From: Marinobacter confluentis
GTDB lineage: Bacteria; Pseudomonadota; Gammaproteobacteria; Pseudomonadales; Oleiphilaceae
NCBI RefSeq assembly: GCF_004785685.1
Contig: NZ_SRPF01000003.1
Location: forward strand, 124,001-188,000
Length of the DNA stretch: 64,000 bases
Direction: 5' to 3'
Shown: one piece after another, positions 17,146 through 25,506 of the stretch
Position numbering within the stretch: the first letter of the stretch is position 1
How the letters are laid out: each line of letters opens with the position of its first letter
Position numbers and translations under genes: made by a program
The notes under the pieces: model-generated
What the model was told of the DNA's origin: nothing
The model's input: the letters and a program-made list of their open reading frames with translations, nothing else
Databases searched by the model: none

Positions 17146-18312
17146 CTATTGAATCGCTTCCGCTACGCCGTCCATCAGCAGGCGGCGGGCGACAATCAGC
17201 CGCATGATTTCGTTGGTGCCTTCCAGGATCTGGTGTACCCGCAGATCCCGCACATAGCGTTCCAGCGGGTACTCGCGAATGTAGCCATAACCGCCGTGTA
17301 GCTGCAGGGCCTGGTTGCAGACTTCAAAGCATGCATCGGTGGCGAACTGCTTGGCCATGGCGCAATGCAGCGTGGCTTCCGGGTCGCCGGTATCCAGCTT
17401 GAAGGCGCCAAGCCTTACCATCTGCCGGGCTGCCACCAGTTGCGTCGCCATGTCCGCGAGCTTGAACTGCAGAGCCTGGAAGCTGGCCAGGGGCTGGCCG
17501 AACTGCTCCCGCTCATGCAGGTAATTGCGGGCCCTCAGCAGTGCCGCCTGGGCGCCACCGAGAGAACAGGTGGCGATGTTCAGTCGGCCGCCGTCCAGGC
17601 CTTTCATGGCGATTCGAAAGCCTTCGCCCTCTTCGCCAAGGCGGTTAGCCTCTGGCACGCGGACATTCTCAAAGGTCACCTGCCGGGTAGGCTGACTGTG
17701 CCAGCCCATTTTCTCCTCGCACTTGCCGTAGTGAATGCCGTCGGCATCGGCGGGCACCACAAAAGCGCTGACGCCTTTACTCCCGCTTTCCTGGCTACCG
17801 GTCCGGGCCATCACCACCAGCATCTGGGTAGCGCCGGCGCCGGAGATAAACACCTTGCTGCCGCTGATCAGGTAGCTGTCGCCGTCTTTTTCCGCGCGGG
17901 TGCGCAGATTACCGGCATCGGACCCGGCGCCGGGCTCAGTCAGGCAATAGGAGCCCAGCCATTCGCCGCTGGTCATGCGGGGGGCGATCTTGTCCTTCAC
18001 CGGTTCACTACCAAAACTGGCTACCATCCAGGTTGCCATGTTGTGGATGGTAAAAAACGCGGCGGTAGACGGACAGGCTGCGGCCAGTTCCTCCACAATC
18101 ACGCTGGTATCCAGCCGGGACAGGCCCAGCCCACCCTGGGCCTCGGGAGTGTAGATTCCACAGAAGCCCAGTTTGGCACCTTCGCGGATGACCTCTACCG
18201 GAAAGGTATGCTCCGCGTCCCATTTGGCCGCATGGGGCGCCATCGCTTTCTCAGCAAAGGACCGTGCGGCCTGGCGGAATGCCAGCTGGTCGTCTGTCAG
18301 GTCAAAATTCAT
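17146..18312 (-). CDS. Isobutyryl-CoA dehydrogenase (acyl-CoA dehydrogenase)
   Basis: 388-residue FAD acyl-CoA dehydrogenase placed between mmsA and the enoyl-CoA hydratase, so most likely oxidising isobutyryl-CoA to methacrylyl-CoA. Signatures: YCLTEPGAGSDAGNL, KVFISGAGATQM, and the C-terminal LHGGYGYIREYPLERYVRD. The canonical catalytic Glu is Glu 364 in ILEGTNEIMR; this differs from the isovaleryl-CoA enzyme at the start of the window, which lacks that Glu and uses another. Substrate is inferred from operon context; a short/branched-chain acyl-CoA dehydrogenase of broader range is possible. Confidence 0.88.
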   Translation of the reverse strand: MNFDLTDDQLAFRQAARSFAEKAMAPHAAKWDAEHTFPVEVIREGAKLGFCGIYTPEAQGGLGLSRLDTSVIVEELAAACPSTAAFFTIHNMATWMVASFGSEPVKDKIAPRMTSGEWLGSYCLTEPGAGSDAGNLRTRAEKDGDSYLISGSKVFISGAGATQMLVVMARTGSQESGSKGVSAFVVPADADGIHYGKCEEKMGWHSQPTRQVTFENVRVPEANRLGEEGEGFRIAMKGLDGGRLNIATCSLGGAQAALLRARNYLHEREQFGQPLASFQALQFKLADMATQLVAARQMVRLGAFKLDTGDPEATLHCAMAKQFATDACFEVCNQALQLHGGYGYIREYPLERYVRDLRVHQILEGTNEIMRLIVARRLLMDGVAEAIQ

Positions 18313-18321
18313 GGGCTTACC

Positions 18322-19812
18322 TCATCGCATACGGATGGAGAAATTGGTTTCGGCCTGGGCATCGCTGCTGAACCAGCGGGCAGTCACGGTTTTGGTTTCG
18401 GTGTAGAAACGTACCGCCTGTTTGCCATAAGCGTGCTGGTCGCCGTAGAAAGAGCCTTTCCAACCGGTGAAGGAAAAGAACGGCAGGGGCACCGGAATCG
18501 GCACGTTGATCCCCACCTGGCCCACGTCGATCTCGTGCTGGTAGCGCCGGGCGGCGCCGCCGGAGCTGGTAAACAGGGAGGTGCCGTTGCCGTAGGGGCT
18601 GCGATTCACCAGTTCAATGGCGTCGCCCAGAGTGTCCACTTCCATGCAGGACAGCACCGGACCGAAGATTTCCTCCTTGTAGATTTCCATGTCTTCCGTC
18701 ACCCCGGAGAAAAGCGTTGGCCCTACCCAGTTGCCGTTGGGCAGGCCGTCGACTTTGCAACCTCGGCCGTCCAGCAGCAGGTTGGCGCCTTCGGCTTCAC
18801 CGCGGCCGATCAGGTGTTCGATTTTTTCCTTGGCTTTCCGGCTGATAATGGGGCCATAGCTGGCACCCGCTTCGTTCCAGGCGCCGGGCCTGGCAGCGGC
18901 CATAGCCTGTTTCAGCTCCGGTATCCACCGTTGGGCTTCGCCCACAAACACCGCCACGGAAATGGCCATGCAGCGCTGTCCGGCGGCGCCTACGGAAGCA
19001 CCCACCAGGGCATTGATTACCTGCTGCTTGTCCGCGTCCGGCAGAATCACCATGTGGTTCTTGGCCCCGGCCAGGCTCTGCACCCGTTTCATGTGGCGGG
19101 TGCCGGTTTCATAGATATAACGCCCCACAGGCACAGAACCGACGAAAGACACCGCCTTGATGACCGGGTCGGTCAGCAGCCGGTCAACCTGTTCTTTTGC
19201 TCCGTGAACCACCTGCAGCACGCCCTTGGGGGCACCGGCTTCTTCAAACAGTTTCGCCAGGCGCATGGGGGTCAGCGGGTCCTGTTCGGAGGGCTTGAGG
19301 ATGAAGGTATTACCGCAGGCAATGGCCAGAGGGAACATCCACAGGGGGATCATGGCCGGGAAGTTAAAGGGCGTAATACCGGCGCAGACACCCAGGGGCT
19401 GGGTAATGGAATAGGTATCGATGTCGCGGGCGACGTTCTCGACCGTCTCCCCCATCATCATGGAGGGAATATTGGCGGCGTGCTCCACCACTTCGATGCC
19501 GCGCCAGACATCGCCCTTGGCGTCTTCGAAGGTTTTACCCGTCTCGCTGGAGAGAATTTCGGCAATCTGGTCATGGTTTTCTTTAAGCAGCGCCTGATAG
19601 CGCATCATCACTCGCGCGCGTTCTGAAACCGGGGTCTCTTTCCAGATATGGAACATCTTACGGGCGCTTTCGATGGCGCGGGTCATCTCGTCAGCGGTGG
19701 TGCAGGGTGCTTTTGCAATCACTTCGTTGGTGGCGGGATCGGTCACATCAATCCACTGGTCGGTCTGGCTCTGGACGAATTCGCCCTCCAGGTAAAGCGG
19801 TACGTTTTTCAT
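18322..19812 (-). CDS. mmsA: Methylmalonate-semialdehyde dehydrogenase (CoA-acylating)
   Basis: Converts methylmalonate semialdehyde with CoA and NAD to propionyl-CoA and CO2, the exit step of valine breakdown. 496 residues, the usual size. Key motifs are [20 protein letters not shown] near residue 144, [19 protein letters not shown] near residue 225, and [18 protein letters not shown] near residue 280, where Cys is the nucleophile. [18 protein letters not shown] and [16 protein letters not shown] near the C-terminus are characteristic of MmsA among aldehyde dehydrogenases. It is the first gene of the minus-strand valine operon and faces the AraC-type gene across a 138-base gap. Confidence 0.95.
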   Translation of the reverse strand: MKNVPLYLEGEFVQSQTDQWIDVTDPATNEVIAKAPCTTADEMTRAIESARKMFHIWKETPVSERARVMMRYQALLKENHDQIAEILSSETGKTFEDAKGDVWRGIEVVEHAANIPSMMMGETVENVARDIDTYSITQPLGVCAGITPFNFPAMIPLWMFPLAIACGNTFILKPSEQDPLTPMRLAKLFEEAGAPKGVLQVVHGAKEQVDRLLTDPVIKAVSFVGSVPVGRYIYETGTRHMKRVQSLAGAKNHMVILPDADKQQVINALVGASVGAAGQRCMAISVAVFVGEAQRWIPELKQAMAAARPGAWNEAGASYGPIISRKAKEKIEHLIGRGEAEGANLLLDGRGCKVDGLPNGNWVGPTLFSGVTEDMEIYKEEIFGPVLSCMEVDTLGDAIELVNRSPYGNGTSLFTSSGGAARRYQHEIDVGQVGINVPIPVPLPFFSFTGWKGSFYGDQHAYGKQAVRFYTETKTVTARWFSSDAQAETNFSIRMR

Positions 19813-19950
19813 AATGTGTAGCCCTTAGTTGTTGTTGGTATGGGGAGAGTCATGCCTTGATGCTAGCACAGCGTTTTCCGGCGGCATGATTGACTAAGTT
19901 TCGTCCATAATGGATTATCTTACGATTCTGTAGCCAGCATCAGGGGCGCC
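19813..19950. promoter_or_regulatory. Divergent control region of the valine operon
   Basis: Gap between mmsA (minus) and the AraC-type gene (plus), the place where the operon promoter and the regulator's binding site are expected. It is visibly richer in A and T near 19890-19930 than the genes beside it. I could not point to a specific operator or to convincing -35/-10 pairs. Confidence 0.45.
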
Positions 19951-20826
19951 ATGACCAGAACCTCACAGTGGCCGGTGCCGCCGGACAGCATTCGCTACGT
20001 TATCCCCGGCCCCACCATTGGCACCCTGTCCCGACACCCACTGACTCGCGATCTTTATCCGCTTGCCTTCGGCCACTACCGCCGCGCTGCGGGCCACCAC
20101 ATGCATCGGGAACAGCATAATGATCACCTGCTGATCTACTGCACCGATGGCCAGGCGTTCCTGAACATTGAAGACCGGCCCTTTACGGTAAACGCCGGCG
20201 ACCTGGTACTGATTCCTGCCGGGTCGACCCATCGCTACACGGCCGCCCCGGACAACCCATGGACAATCCACTGGGTGCACTACACCGGCCCGCTGGCTGA
20301 TTCCTTCCGGGATTACATGGGCTTCAGCGCCGACTGCCATATCCAGGCCATCGGGCGGCAACCCCGGCTGCTGGTGGATTTTAACGGTCTGCTGTCGGTG
20401 CAGCAGACCGGCTTCCGCACCGCAGGGCTGGTGCACGTAGCCAACCGGCTACGCCAGTTGCTGGCGGGCGTGCCTCTTGCGGTGGATCAGATGGCCGACA
20501 CCCGCCAACCGGACCTGGAGCTGATCGACAGCTTCATGCGGGAAAATCTGAACGAACGCATCACCCTGGGCCAGCTCGCGGAGATGACCGGCCTTTCCCC
20601 TACCCATTTCGCCACCTGCTACCGGGAAGCCACGGGCGTGTCCCCCATTCAGCACTTTCTGCATTTAAAAGTAGAGCGCGCCTGCCAGCTGCTGGATAGC
20701 TCCGACCACTCTTTTGCCAGCATCAGCCGGATGCTGGGCTATGATGACAGCTATTATTTCTCGCGGCTGTTCAAGAAAGTAATGGGGCAGGCACCCAGCG
20801 ACTACCGTCACAGCCACCGGCACTGA
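19951..20826 (+). CDS. AraC-family regulator, MmsR-like
   Basis: 291 residues: an N-terminal cupin-like sensor (GHHMHREQHNDHLLIYCTDG, then VNAGDLVLIPAGSTHRYTA) and a C-terminal pair of helix-turn-helix motifs (ITLGQLAEMTGLSPTHFATC near residue 205 and FASISRMLGYDDSYYFSRLF near residue 255). Its divergent placement next to mmsA matches that of MmsR, the activator of mmsAB in Pseudomonas, so I infer it responds to valine-pathway intermediates. Unlike the broken AraC remnant at 7059-7548 this copy is intact. Gene symbol left blank because the link rests on context. Confidence 0.85.
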   Translation: MTRTSQWPVPPDSIRYVIPGPTIGTLSRHPLTRDLYPLAFGHYRRAAGHHMHREQHNDHLLIYCTDGQAFLNIEDRPFTVNAGDLVLIPAGSTHRYTAAPDNPWTIHWVHYTGPLADSFRDYMGFSADCHIQAIGRQPRLLVDFNGLLSVQQTGFRTAGLVHVANRLRQLLAGVPLAVDQMADTRQPDLELIDSFMRENLNERITLGQLAEMTGLSPTHFATCYREATGVSPIQHFLHLKVERACQLLDSSDHSFASISRMLGYDDSYYFSRLFKKVMGQAPSDYRHSHRH

Positions 20827-20972
20827 GCATCCCTGGAACCGGCCTTAGACTTTGGTCGACATTAACCAGCGCTAACACGCCTGGCGGTTGGAAAACACAA
20901 TCCAACCCCAACCCATGACGTACACAGACGGGTAAGTCTACGAACACTCACCGATGACAAAGGACATAAAAC

Positions 20973-22028
20973 ATGGCGAACGCAAAAGGTTACGCAGCTG
21001 AATCAGCCAATTCCCCACTGGCGCCCATCAGCTTTGACCGCCGTGAACCGCGCCCTGACGACGTATCGATTGACATCGATTACTGCGGCGTATGCCACAC
21101 CGACATTCACTTTGCCCAGAACGATTGGGGCGTAAGCCAGTTCCCGGTGGTACCTGGCCACGAAATTATTGGCCGGGTGACCGCCGTCGGTCCTGAGGTG
21201 AAAAGCTATAAAGTGGGCGACATGGTTGGTGTCGGCTGCATGGTGGATTCCTGCCGTAGCTGTTCATCCTGCGAATCCGGTCTCGAGCAGTATTGCGCCG
21301 AAGGCATGACCGGGACCTACAACGGCGTTGACCGCCACGATGGCAGCATTACCTATGGTGGCTACTCCGACAAAGTGGTCGTCAGTGAACGCTTCGTGGT
21401 GAAGGTGCCCGAAAAGCTCGACCCGGCTGCCGCAGCCCCCATTCTCTGCGCGGGCATCACCACCTACTCGCCCCTGCGCCACTATGGCGTGAAGGCTGGC
21501 GATAAAGTGGGCGTAATCGGCATGGGTGGCCTCGGCCACATGGGCGTCAAATTCGCCAAGGCTCTGGGCGCGGAAGTCACTATTTTCACCCGCTCTGAGA
21601 GCAAGGTGTCCGAAGCCAAGAAGCAGGGCGCAGACCACGTTGTGATCTCGACCGACAAGAACCAGATGAAAGCCGTCAGGGAAACGTTCGACTTTATGCT
21701 GGACACAATCCCGGTTCAGCACGACGTCAATCCCTACCTGAACAGCCTGAAGGTGGATGGCGCGCACATTCTTGTGGGACTGCTGGACCCCATCGAGCCA
21801 GCCGTGCAGGCCGGCGCTCTGGTGGGCAAGCGCCGGGTACTGGCCGGTTCGCTGATCGGCGGCATGCCGGAAACCCAGGAAGTGCTGGATTTCTGCGCCA
21901 AGCACGACATCACCTGCGACGTTGAGATGCTGGATATCAAAAACATCAACGAAGCCTATGAACGCATGAAAAAAGGCGACGTGAAGTACCGCTTCGTGAT
22001 TGATATGAACACTCTGAAAAACGGTTGA
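20973..22028 (+). CDS. Zinc-dependent alcohol dehydrogenase (YahK/cinnamyl-alcohol type)
   Basis: 351-residue medium-chain dehydrogenase that reduces aldehydes or oxidises alcohols, probably with NADP. The catalytic zinc ligands lie in YCGVCHTDIHFAQNDWG and VVPGHEIIGRV, and the structural zinc loop is VDSCRSCSSCESGLEQYC. The Rossmann fingerprint is GMGGLGHMGVKFAKALGAEV near residue 187. The AAPILCAGITTYSPLRHYGV segment is usual in the YahK/CAD group. It stands alone between the AraC-type gene and a rho-independent terminator. The physiological substrate is not evident. Confidence 0.9.
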   Translation: MANAKGYAAESANSPLAPISFDRREPRPDDVSIDIDYCGVCHTDIHFAQNDWGVSQFPVVPGHEIIGRVTAVGPEVKSYKVGDMVGVGCMVDSCRSCSSCESGLEQYCAEGMTGTYNGVDRHDGSITYGGYSDKVVVSERFVVKVPEKLDPAAAAPILCAGITTYSPLRHYGVKAGDKVGVIGMGGLGHMGVKFAKALGAEVTIFTRSESKVSEAKKQGADHVVISTDKNQMKAVRETFDFMLDTIPVQHDVNPYLNSLKVDGAHILVGLLDPIEPAVQAGALVGKRRVLAGSLIGGMPETQEVLDFCAKHDITCDVEMLDIKNINEAYERMKKGDVKYRFVIDMNTLKNG

Positions 22029-22035
22029 TGACCCC

Positions 22036-22063
22036 GCCGCCGGATGCTCTCCGGCGGCTTTGC
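22036..22063 (+). terminator. Rho-independent terminator of the alcohol dehydrogenase gene
   Basis: Stem GCCGCCGG (22036-22043) and CCGGCGGC (22051-22058), perfect over 8 bases with a 7-base loop, followed directly by TTTGCTTTT. It starts 8 bases after the stop codon. Confidence 0.82.
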
Positions 22064-22163
22064 TTTTCCCTTCTGCCGACACCAATCGCTACAGAAAGCC
22101 CGTGGAGCGTTACCCGCAGTTGTTTTAGCCTGAAAGCCTGGGATACAAACATCTGAGGAACAC

Positions 22164-23357
22164 GTGAACACCGGTATCCACCTACCGACACTGCTGATGC
22201 TGTCCGTCGCACTGAACGTCCTGATTGGGGCCCTGTTGTGGTGGATTTATCATTTGCGCGGCCAACAGCCCTGTTTCAGGTTGTGGGCCCTGGCCTGTGC
22301 AGCCTTCGCCGGAGGCAGCCTGCTTGCTGCTGCCCGCGAGTTGGTGGATGCTCCGTTTGTGACCGGTTTTGTCGCCCTCGCTTTCCTGGGCCTTTCGCCT
22401 CTGCTGGTATTAATGGGCCTACAAAGTTTCGCCCGGCTACCGCTGCGTCGACAGCGGCTGTTCCGGCGCGCCGCACTGGGCGCTTTTGCCGTCTATCTGT
22501 TACTTATCGGGGCGACCTTCTTGCCAGCGCCCACACTATCAAGAGGCGTAACGGCGCTTTTTTCCGCACTGGTGTTCAGCATTGCAGTCTATCGTCTATC
22601 AGTGATCGCCACACAGATTCAACTGCCCGTTCGCGTGTTGCAGGTACTTTTCACGGTTCATGGCATTCTGATGATGAGTCAGGCCCTGGTCATAACCGTG
22701 GACTTTCTCGGCAGCGGCGTACCGGGTCTGGATACCCTGCTTCGGGTGATTCTGATCAACCATATACTGCTGGCCACGGGCACCGCCCTGGCGCTGCCAC
22801 TGATGGCTTTTTCGGTATCCGAGAACCGTTTGCGGGCCCTGGCAGAGCGGGACAGCCTCACCGGGCTATACAACCGGCGATCCGTCCTGCGGGAGGGCGC
22901 ACGCGCTTTCAGCAAGGCGAGAGCAGGGAATTCAGCCCTGGCGGTTCTGATGCTGGACCTGGACCACTTCAAGCGTATTAACGATCAGTGGGGACACTCC
23001 ATTGGGGATGAGGTGCTGCGCTTCGTGGCACGCACACTTGAAGATGAATTGCGGGATAACGATATTGTCGGCCGGGTTGGCGGCGAAGAGTTCATTGCGG
23101 TTTTGCCCCTCGCCCCGGGTGAAGACTTCACCCACATTGCCAATCGCCTGCTTGGCGCCATTTCCCGCCACGGCTCTGAAATCCGCGGGCGCCACATGGC
23201 ACTGTCGGCAAGTCTCGGCGGCATCCTGATGAGTCCAAAACACCGCTCCCTCGCTGATATGCTGCAAGAGGCGGACATTGCTTTGTATACTGCCAAAAAC
23301 AAGGGCCGCAACCGGGCCGAATTTCCGGAAAACACAGAACAGCCGGCGGTGGTGTAA
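22164..23357 (+). CDS. Membrane-bound diguanylate cyclase
   Basis: 397 residues making c-di-GMP from two GTP. The N-terminal half is a membrane part of about six or seven segments with no recognisable sensor domain (roughly residues 5-215), and a short linker leads into a GGDEF domain (RDSLTGLYNRRSVLREG to KNKGRNR). The active-site motif is GGEEF at residues 306-310; RDND at 297-300, five residues before it, is an RxxD inhibitory site, so product inhibition is expected. Start is GTG at 22164 after TGAGGA. It precedes the crotonase gene by about 30 bases. Confidence 0.9.
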   Translation: MNTGIHLPTLLMLSVALNVLIGALLWWIYHLRGQQPCFRLWALACAAFAGGSLLAAARELVDAPFVTGFVALAFLGLSPLLVLMGLQSFARLPLRRQRLFRRAALGAFAVYLLLIGATFLPAPTLSRGVTALFSALVFSIAVYRLSVIATQIQLPVRVLQVLFTVHGILMMSQALVITVDFLGSGVPGLDTLLRVILINHILLATGTALALPLMAFSVSENRLRALAERDSLTGLYNRRSVLREGARAFSKARAGNSALAVLMLDLDHFKRINDQWGHSIGDEVLRFVARTLEDELRDNDIVGRVGGEEFIAVLPLAPGEDFTHIANRLLGAISRHGSEIRGRHMALSASLGGILMSPKHRSLADMLQEADIALYTAKNKGRNRAEFPENTEQPAVV

Positions 23358-23387
23358 CCTCCGCAACCCCGCCGGTGGAGATTGTTG

Positions 23388-24218
23388 ATGACAACAACGA
23401 CGCCCACCGCAGACACCTCCCCCGTCTACACCGACATTGCCGGCGACATCGCTACAATTGTGATCAATCGAGAACACCGCCGAAATGCCGTTGACCGGGC
23501 GACCGCCGATGCCCTACGCGACGCCTTTGAAGCCTTCGAAAACAACGACTCCCTGAAAGTAGCCGTGCTCTGGGGTAAAGGCGGAAACTTCTGTGCCGGA
23601 GCCGACCTGGAAGCCGTAGGCGACCCGGCACGCCGCAACCACCTGGAACCCACCGGCACCGCTCCCGGCCCCATGGGCCCGTCCAGAATGGCCTTTACCA
23701 AGCCGGTGATCGCGGCGGTTTCCGGCTATGCGGTTGCGGGAGGCCTGGAGCTGGCGCTGATGTGCGATATGCGGGTTGCCGAAAAGTCCGCCGTGTTCGG
23801 GGTTTTCTGCCGCCGCTGGGGCGTTCCATTGATCGACGGAGGCACCGTGCGGCTGCCAAGAATTGTCGGCCACGGCCAGGCCATGGACATGATCCTGACC
23901 GGCCGACCAGTCGCCGCCGATGAAGCCCTGGCCATGGGGCTGGCGAACCGGATCGTACCGGACGGCGAGGCCCGGGAGGCAGCCGAATCCCTGGCCCGAC
24001 AGATTGCAGGCTTTCCCCAGCGATGTTTGCGCGCGGATCGGGCGTCGGCGCTTAACCAATGGGGCCTGACACTGGGTGACGCCCTGGTTGCAGAAGGCGC
24101 CGGCGGCTACCCTGTAGTCTTTGAAGAAGCGATCGAGGGTGCGCGCCGGTTCGCCGGCGGTGCCGGTCGGCACGGAGCTTTTAATAACCCCGACAATAAC
24201 CCCGGCGAGCCCCTATGA
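23388..24218 (+). CDS. Enoyl-CoA hydratase/isomerase-family protein
   Basis: 276 residues from ATG 23388, which has GGTGGAG seven bases upstream; an in-frame TTG at 23382 is less well placed. Crotonase hallmarks: NFCAGADLEAVGDP near residue 67 and SGYAVAGGLELALMCDMRVA near residue 112. The stretch VFGVFCRRWGVPLIDGGTVR is typical of a crotonase subgroup of uncertain substrate, and the usual EATVGL-type Glu loop is altered, so hydratase activity is not certain. It overlaps the phosphoesterase by ATGA. It is not part of a fatty-acid or amino-acid operon. Confidence 0.8.
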   Translation: MTTTTPTADTSPVYTDIAGDIATIVINREHRRNAVDRATADALRDAFEAFENNDSLKVAVLWGKGGNFCAGADLEAVGDPARRNHLEPTGTAPGPMGPSRMAFTKPVIAAVSGYAVAGGLELALMCDMRVAEKSAVFGVFCRRWGVPLIDGGTVRLPRIVGHGQAMDMILTGRPVAADEALAMGLANRIVPDGEAREAAESLARQIAGFPQRCLRADRASALNQWGLTLGDALVAEGAGGYPVVFEEAIEGARRFAGGAGRHGAFNNPDNNPGEPL

Positions 24219-24844
24219 GACTGGTCTGCATATCAGATACCCACAGCATGCATCGCGAGATACAGGTGCCGGACGGTGACATACTGATCCACGCCGGGGA
24301 CTGTCTGGGGGTGGGCACCCTTGAGGAACTGGAAGACCTGGACAACTGGTTTTCCGAGCAGCCCCACCGGCATAAAATCCTGATCGCGGGCAATCACGAC
24401 TGGTGCCTGCAGGATGAGCCAGCAGACGCGGAAGGTTTAATCAGGAATGCGACTTATCTTCGCGACTTTGGCATTGACATCGAGGGCCTCAAATTCTGGG
24501 GAAGTCCCTGGACACCGATATTTTTTGACTGGGCCTTCAACCTGACGCGAGGCCCGGCCATTGCCGAGCGCTGGGAGCAGATTCCGGCGGACACCGATGT
24601 CCTGATTACCCATGGCCCACCCGCGGGCATTCTCGACCAGGTTATGACAGATACCCATGTCCAGTCGGTCGGATGCGACGATCTGACCCGGGAACTGGAA
24701 CGCTTACGGCTGAAAATACATGTGTTCGGACATATTCATGAAGGCCATGGCCAGCAAAAAATCGATGACTGCCTGTTCGTTAACGCCAGCACCTGCAATG
24801 GCAGCTTCAGGCCGCTGAACCCGGCAATTGTGGTCGATCTGTAG
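24215..24844 (+). CDS. Metallophosphoesterase (calcineurin-like)
   Basis: 209-residue phosphoesterase with the full metal-ligand set of the superfamily: CISDTHSMH at residue 5, HAGDCLG near 29, AGNHDW near 57, THGPPAGILD near 132 and FGHIHEGHG near 172. Similar small proteins act on phosphodiesters, but no substrate can be read from the sequence. Its start is coupled to the crotonase stop (ATGA), and it runs convergently into the glutathione-peroxidase-like gene. Confidence 0.85.
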   Translation: MRLVCISDTHSMHREIQVPDGDILIHAGDCLGVGTLEELEDLDNWFSEQPHRHKILIAGNHDWCLQDEPADAEGLIRNATYLRDFGIDIEGLKFWGSPWTPIFFDWAFNLTRGPAIAERWEQIPADTDVLITHGPPAGILDQVMTDTHVQSVGCDDLTRELERLRLKIHVFGHIHEGHGQQKIDDCLFVNASTCNGSFRPLNPAIVVDL

Positions 24845-24854
24845 GCCGTCCCCT

Positions 24855-25403
24855 TCAGCGGTCTGCAACCACGCGTTCAATCGCACCGCGAAGTTCAGGG
24901 GATTCCGGTTTTACCTGGCTGGGAAAGGTCTCAACAACCTCGCCCCGGGCATTCAGCACATATTTGTGGAAATTCCAGCGGGGCTGAGTGCTCTGGCTGT
25001 TGATGGCCTGGAACACCGGATTGGCCTCGCTTCCGGTGACCGCGGTGGGCGCAATCATGGTGAAAGTCACACCGTAATTCTTGAAACAGACGCTGGCCGC
25101 TTCGGCCTCGCTGTCTGCTTCCTGGCGGAAATCATCGCTGGCGAAGCCAACCACCACCAGGCCTTTGCCGCTGTACTCCTTGTGCAGGGATTCCAGGCCG
25201 TCGAACTGACCCGTAAAGCCACAGCGACTGGCGGTGTTGACCACCAGCATGGGTTTATTGCCGGCGATCTCGCACAGATTGACGGAATCCGACGAGTGCA
25301 GCTTGCGCAGATCATGGTTGAGATAGGCCGGGCATTCCGCCGCCAGGACCGGTGATGAGAGAAGCATCAGAAGGGTCGAAAAAAGGGCAATCAGGGCTCG
25401 CAT
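24855..25403 (-). CDS. Exported glutathione-peroxidase-like protein
   Basis: 182 residues from the ATG at 25403, preceded by GGAGA; the frame extends upstream but that part is not protein-like. MRALIALFSTLLMLLSSPVLA is a cleavable signal peptide, so it is periplasmic. Thiol-peroxidase family features are Cys 61 in TASRCGFTGQF and Trp 143-Asn 144 in RWNFHKYV. The segment that in classical enzymes contains the catalytic Gln (NQF) reads FASDDF here (Asp 90-Asp 91), so the tetrad is incomplete. It has Cys where animal enzymes have selenocysteine. Faces the FAN1-type gene across a 103-base gap. Confidence 0.8.
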   Translation of the reverse strand: MRALIALFSTLLMLLSSPVLAAECPAYLNHDLRKLHSSDSVNLCEIAGNKPMLVVNTASRCGFTGQFDGLESLHKEYSGKGLVVVGFASDDFRQEADSEAEAASVCFKNYGVTFTMIAPTAVTGSEANPVFQAINSQSTQPRWNFHKYVLNARGEVVETFPSQVKPESPELRGAIERVVADR

Positions 25404-25506
25404 GGCCACGTCTCCGGGAAGCAAACTGTCGTAAGATAAGTTACGCTCTGAACCGGTAAACAGTTTCACCCGCCCCAGCGCCCAGGCGCTAAAACACGTT
25501 GACGAC

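Noticed and set aside
17365..19626. Long open frame antisense to the valine operon, 753 codons
   Set aside because: The encoded sequence is His/Gly/Ala-rich without domains, as expected opposite high-GC genes. The genes on the other strand (mmsA and the acyl-CoA dehydrogenase) are clear.
24855..25403. Selenoprotein reading of the glutathione peroxidase
   Set aside because: The active-site codon encodes Cys, and no in-frame UGA is needed.
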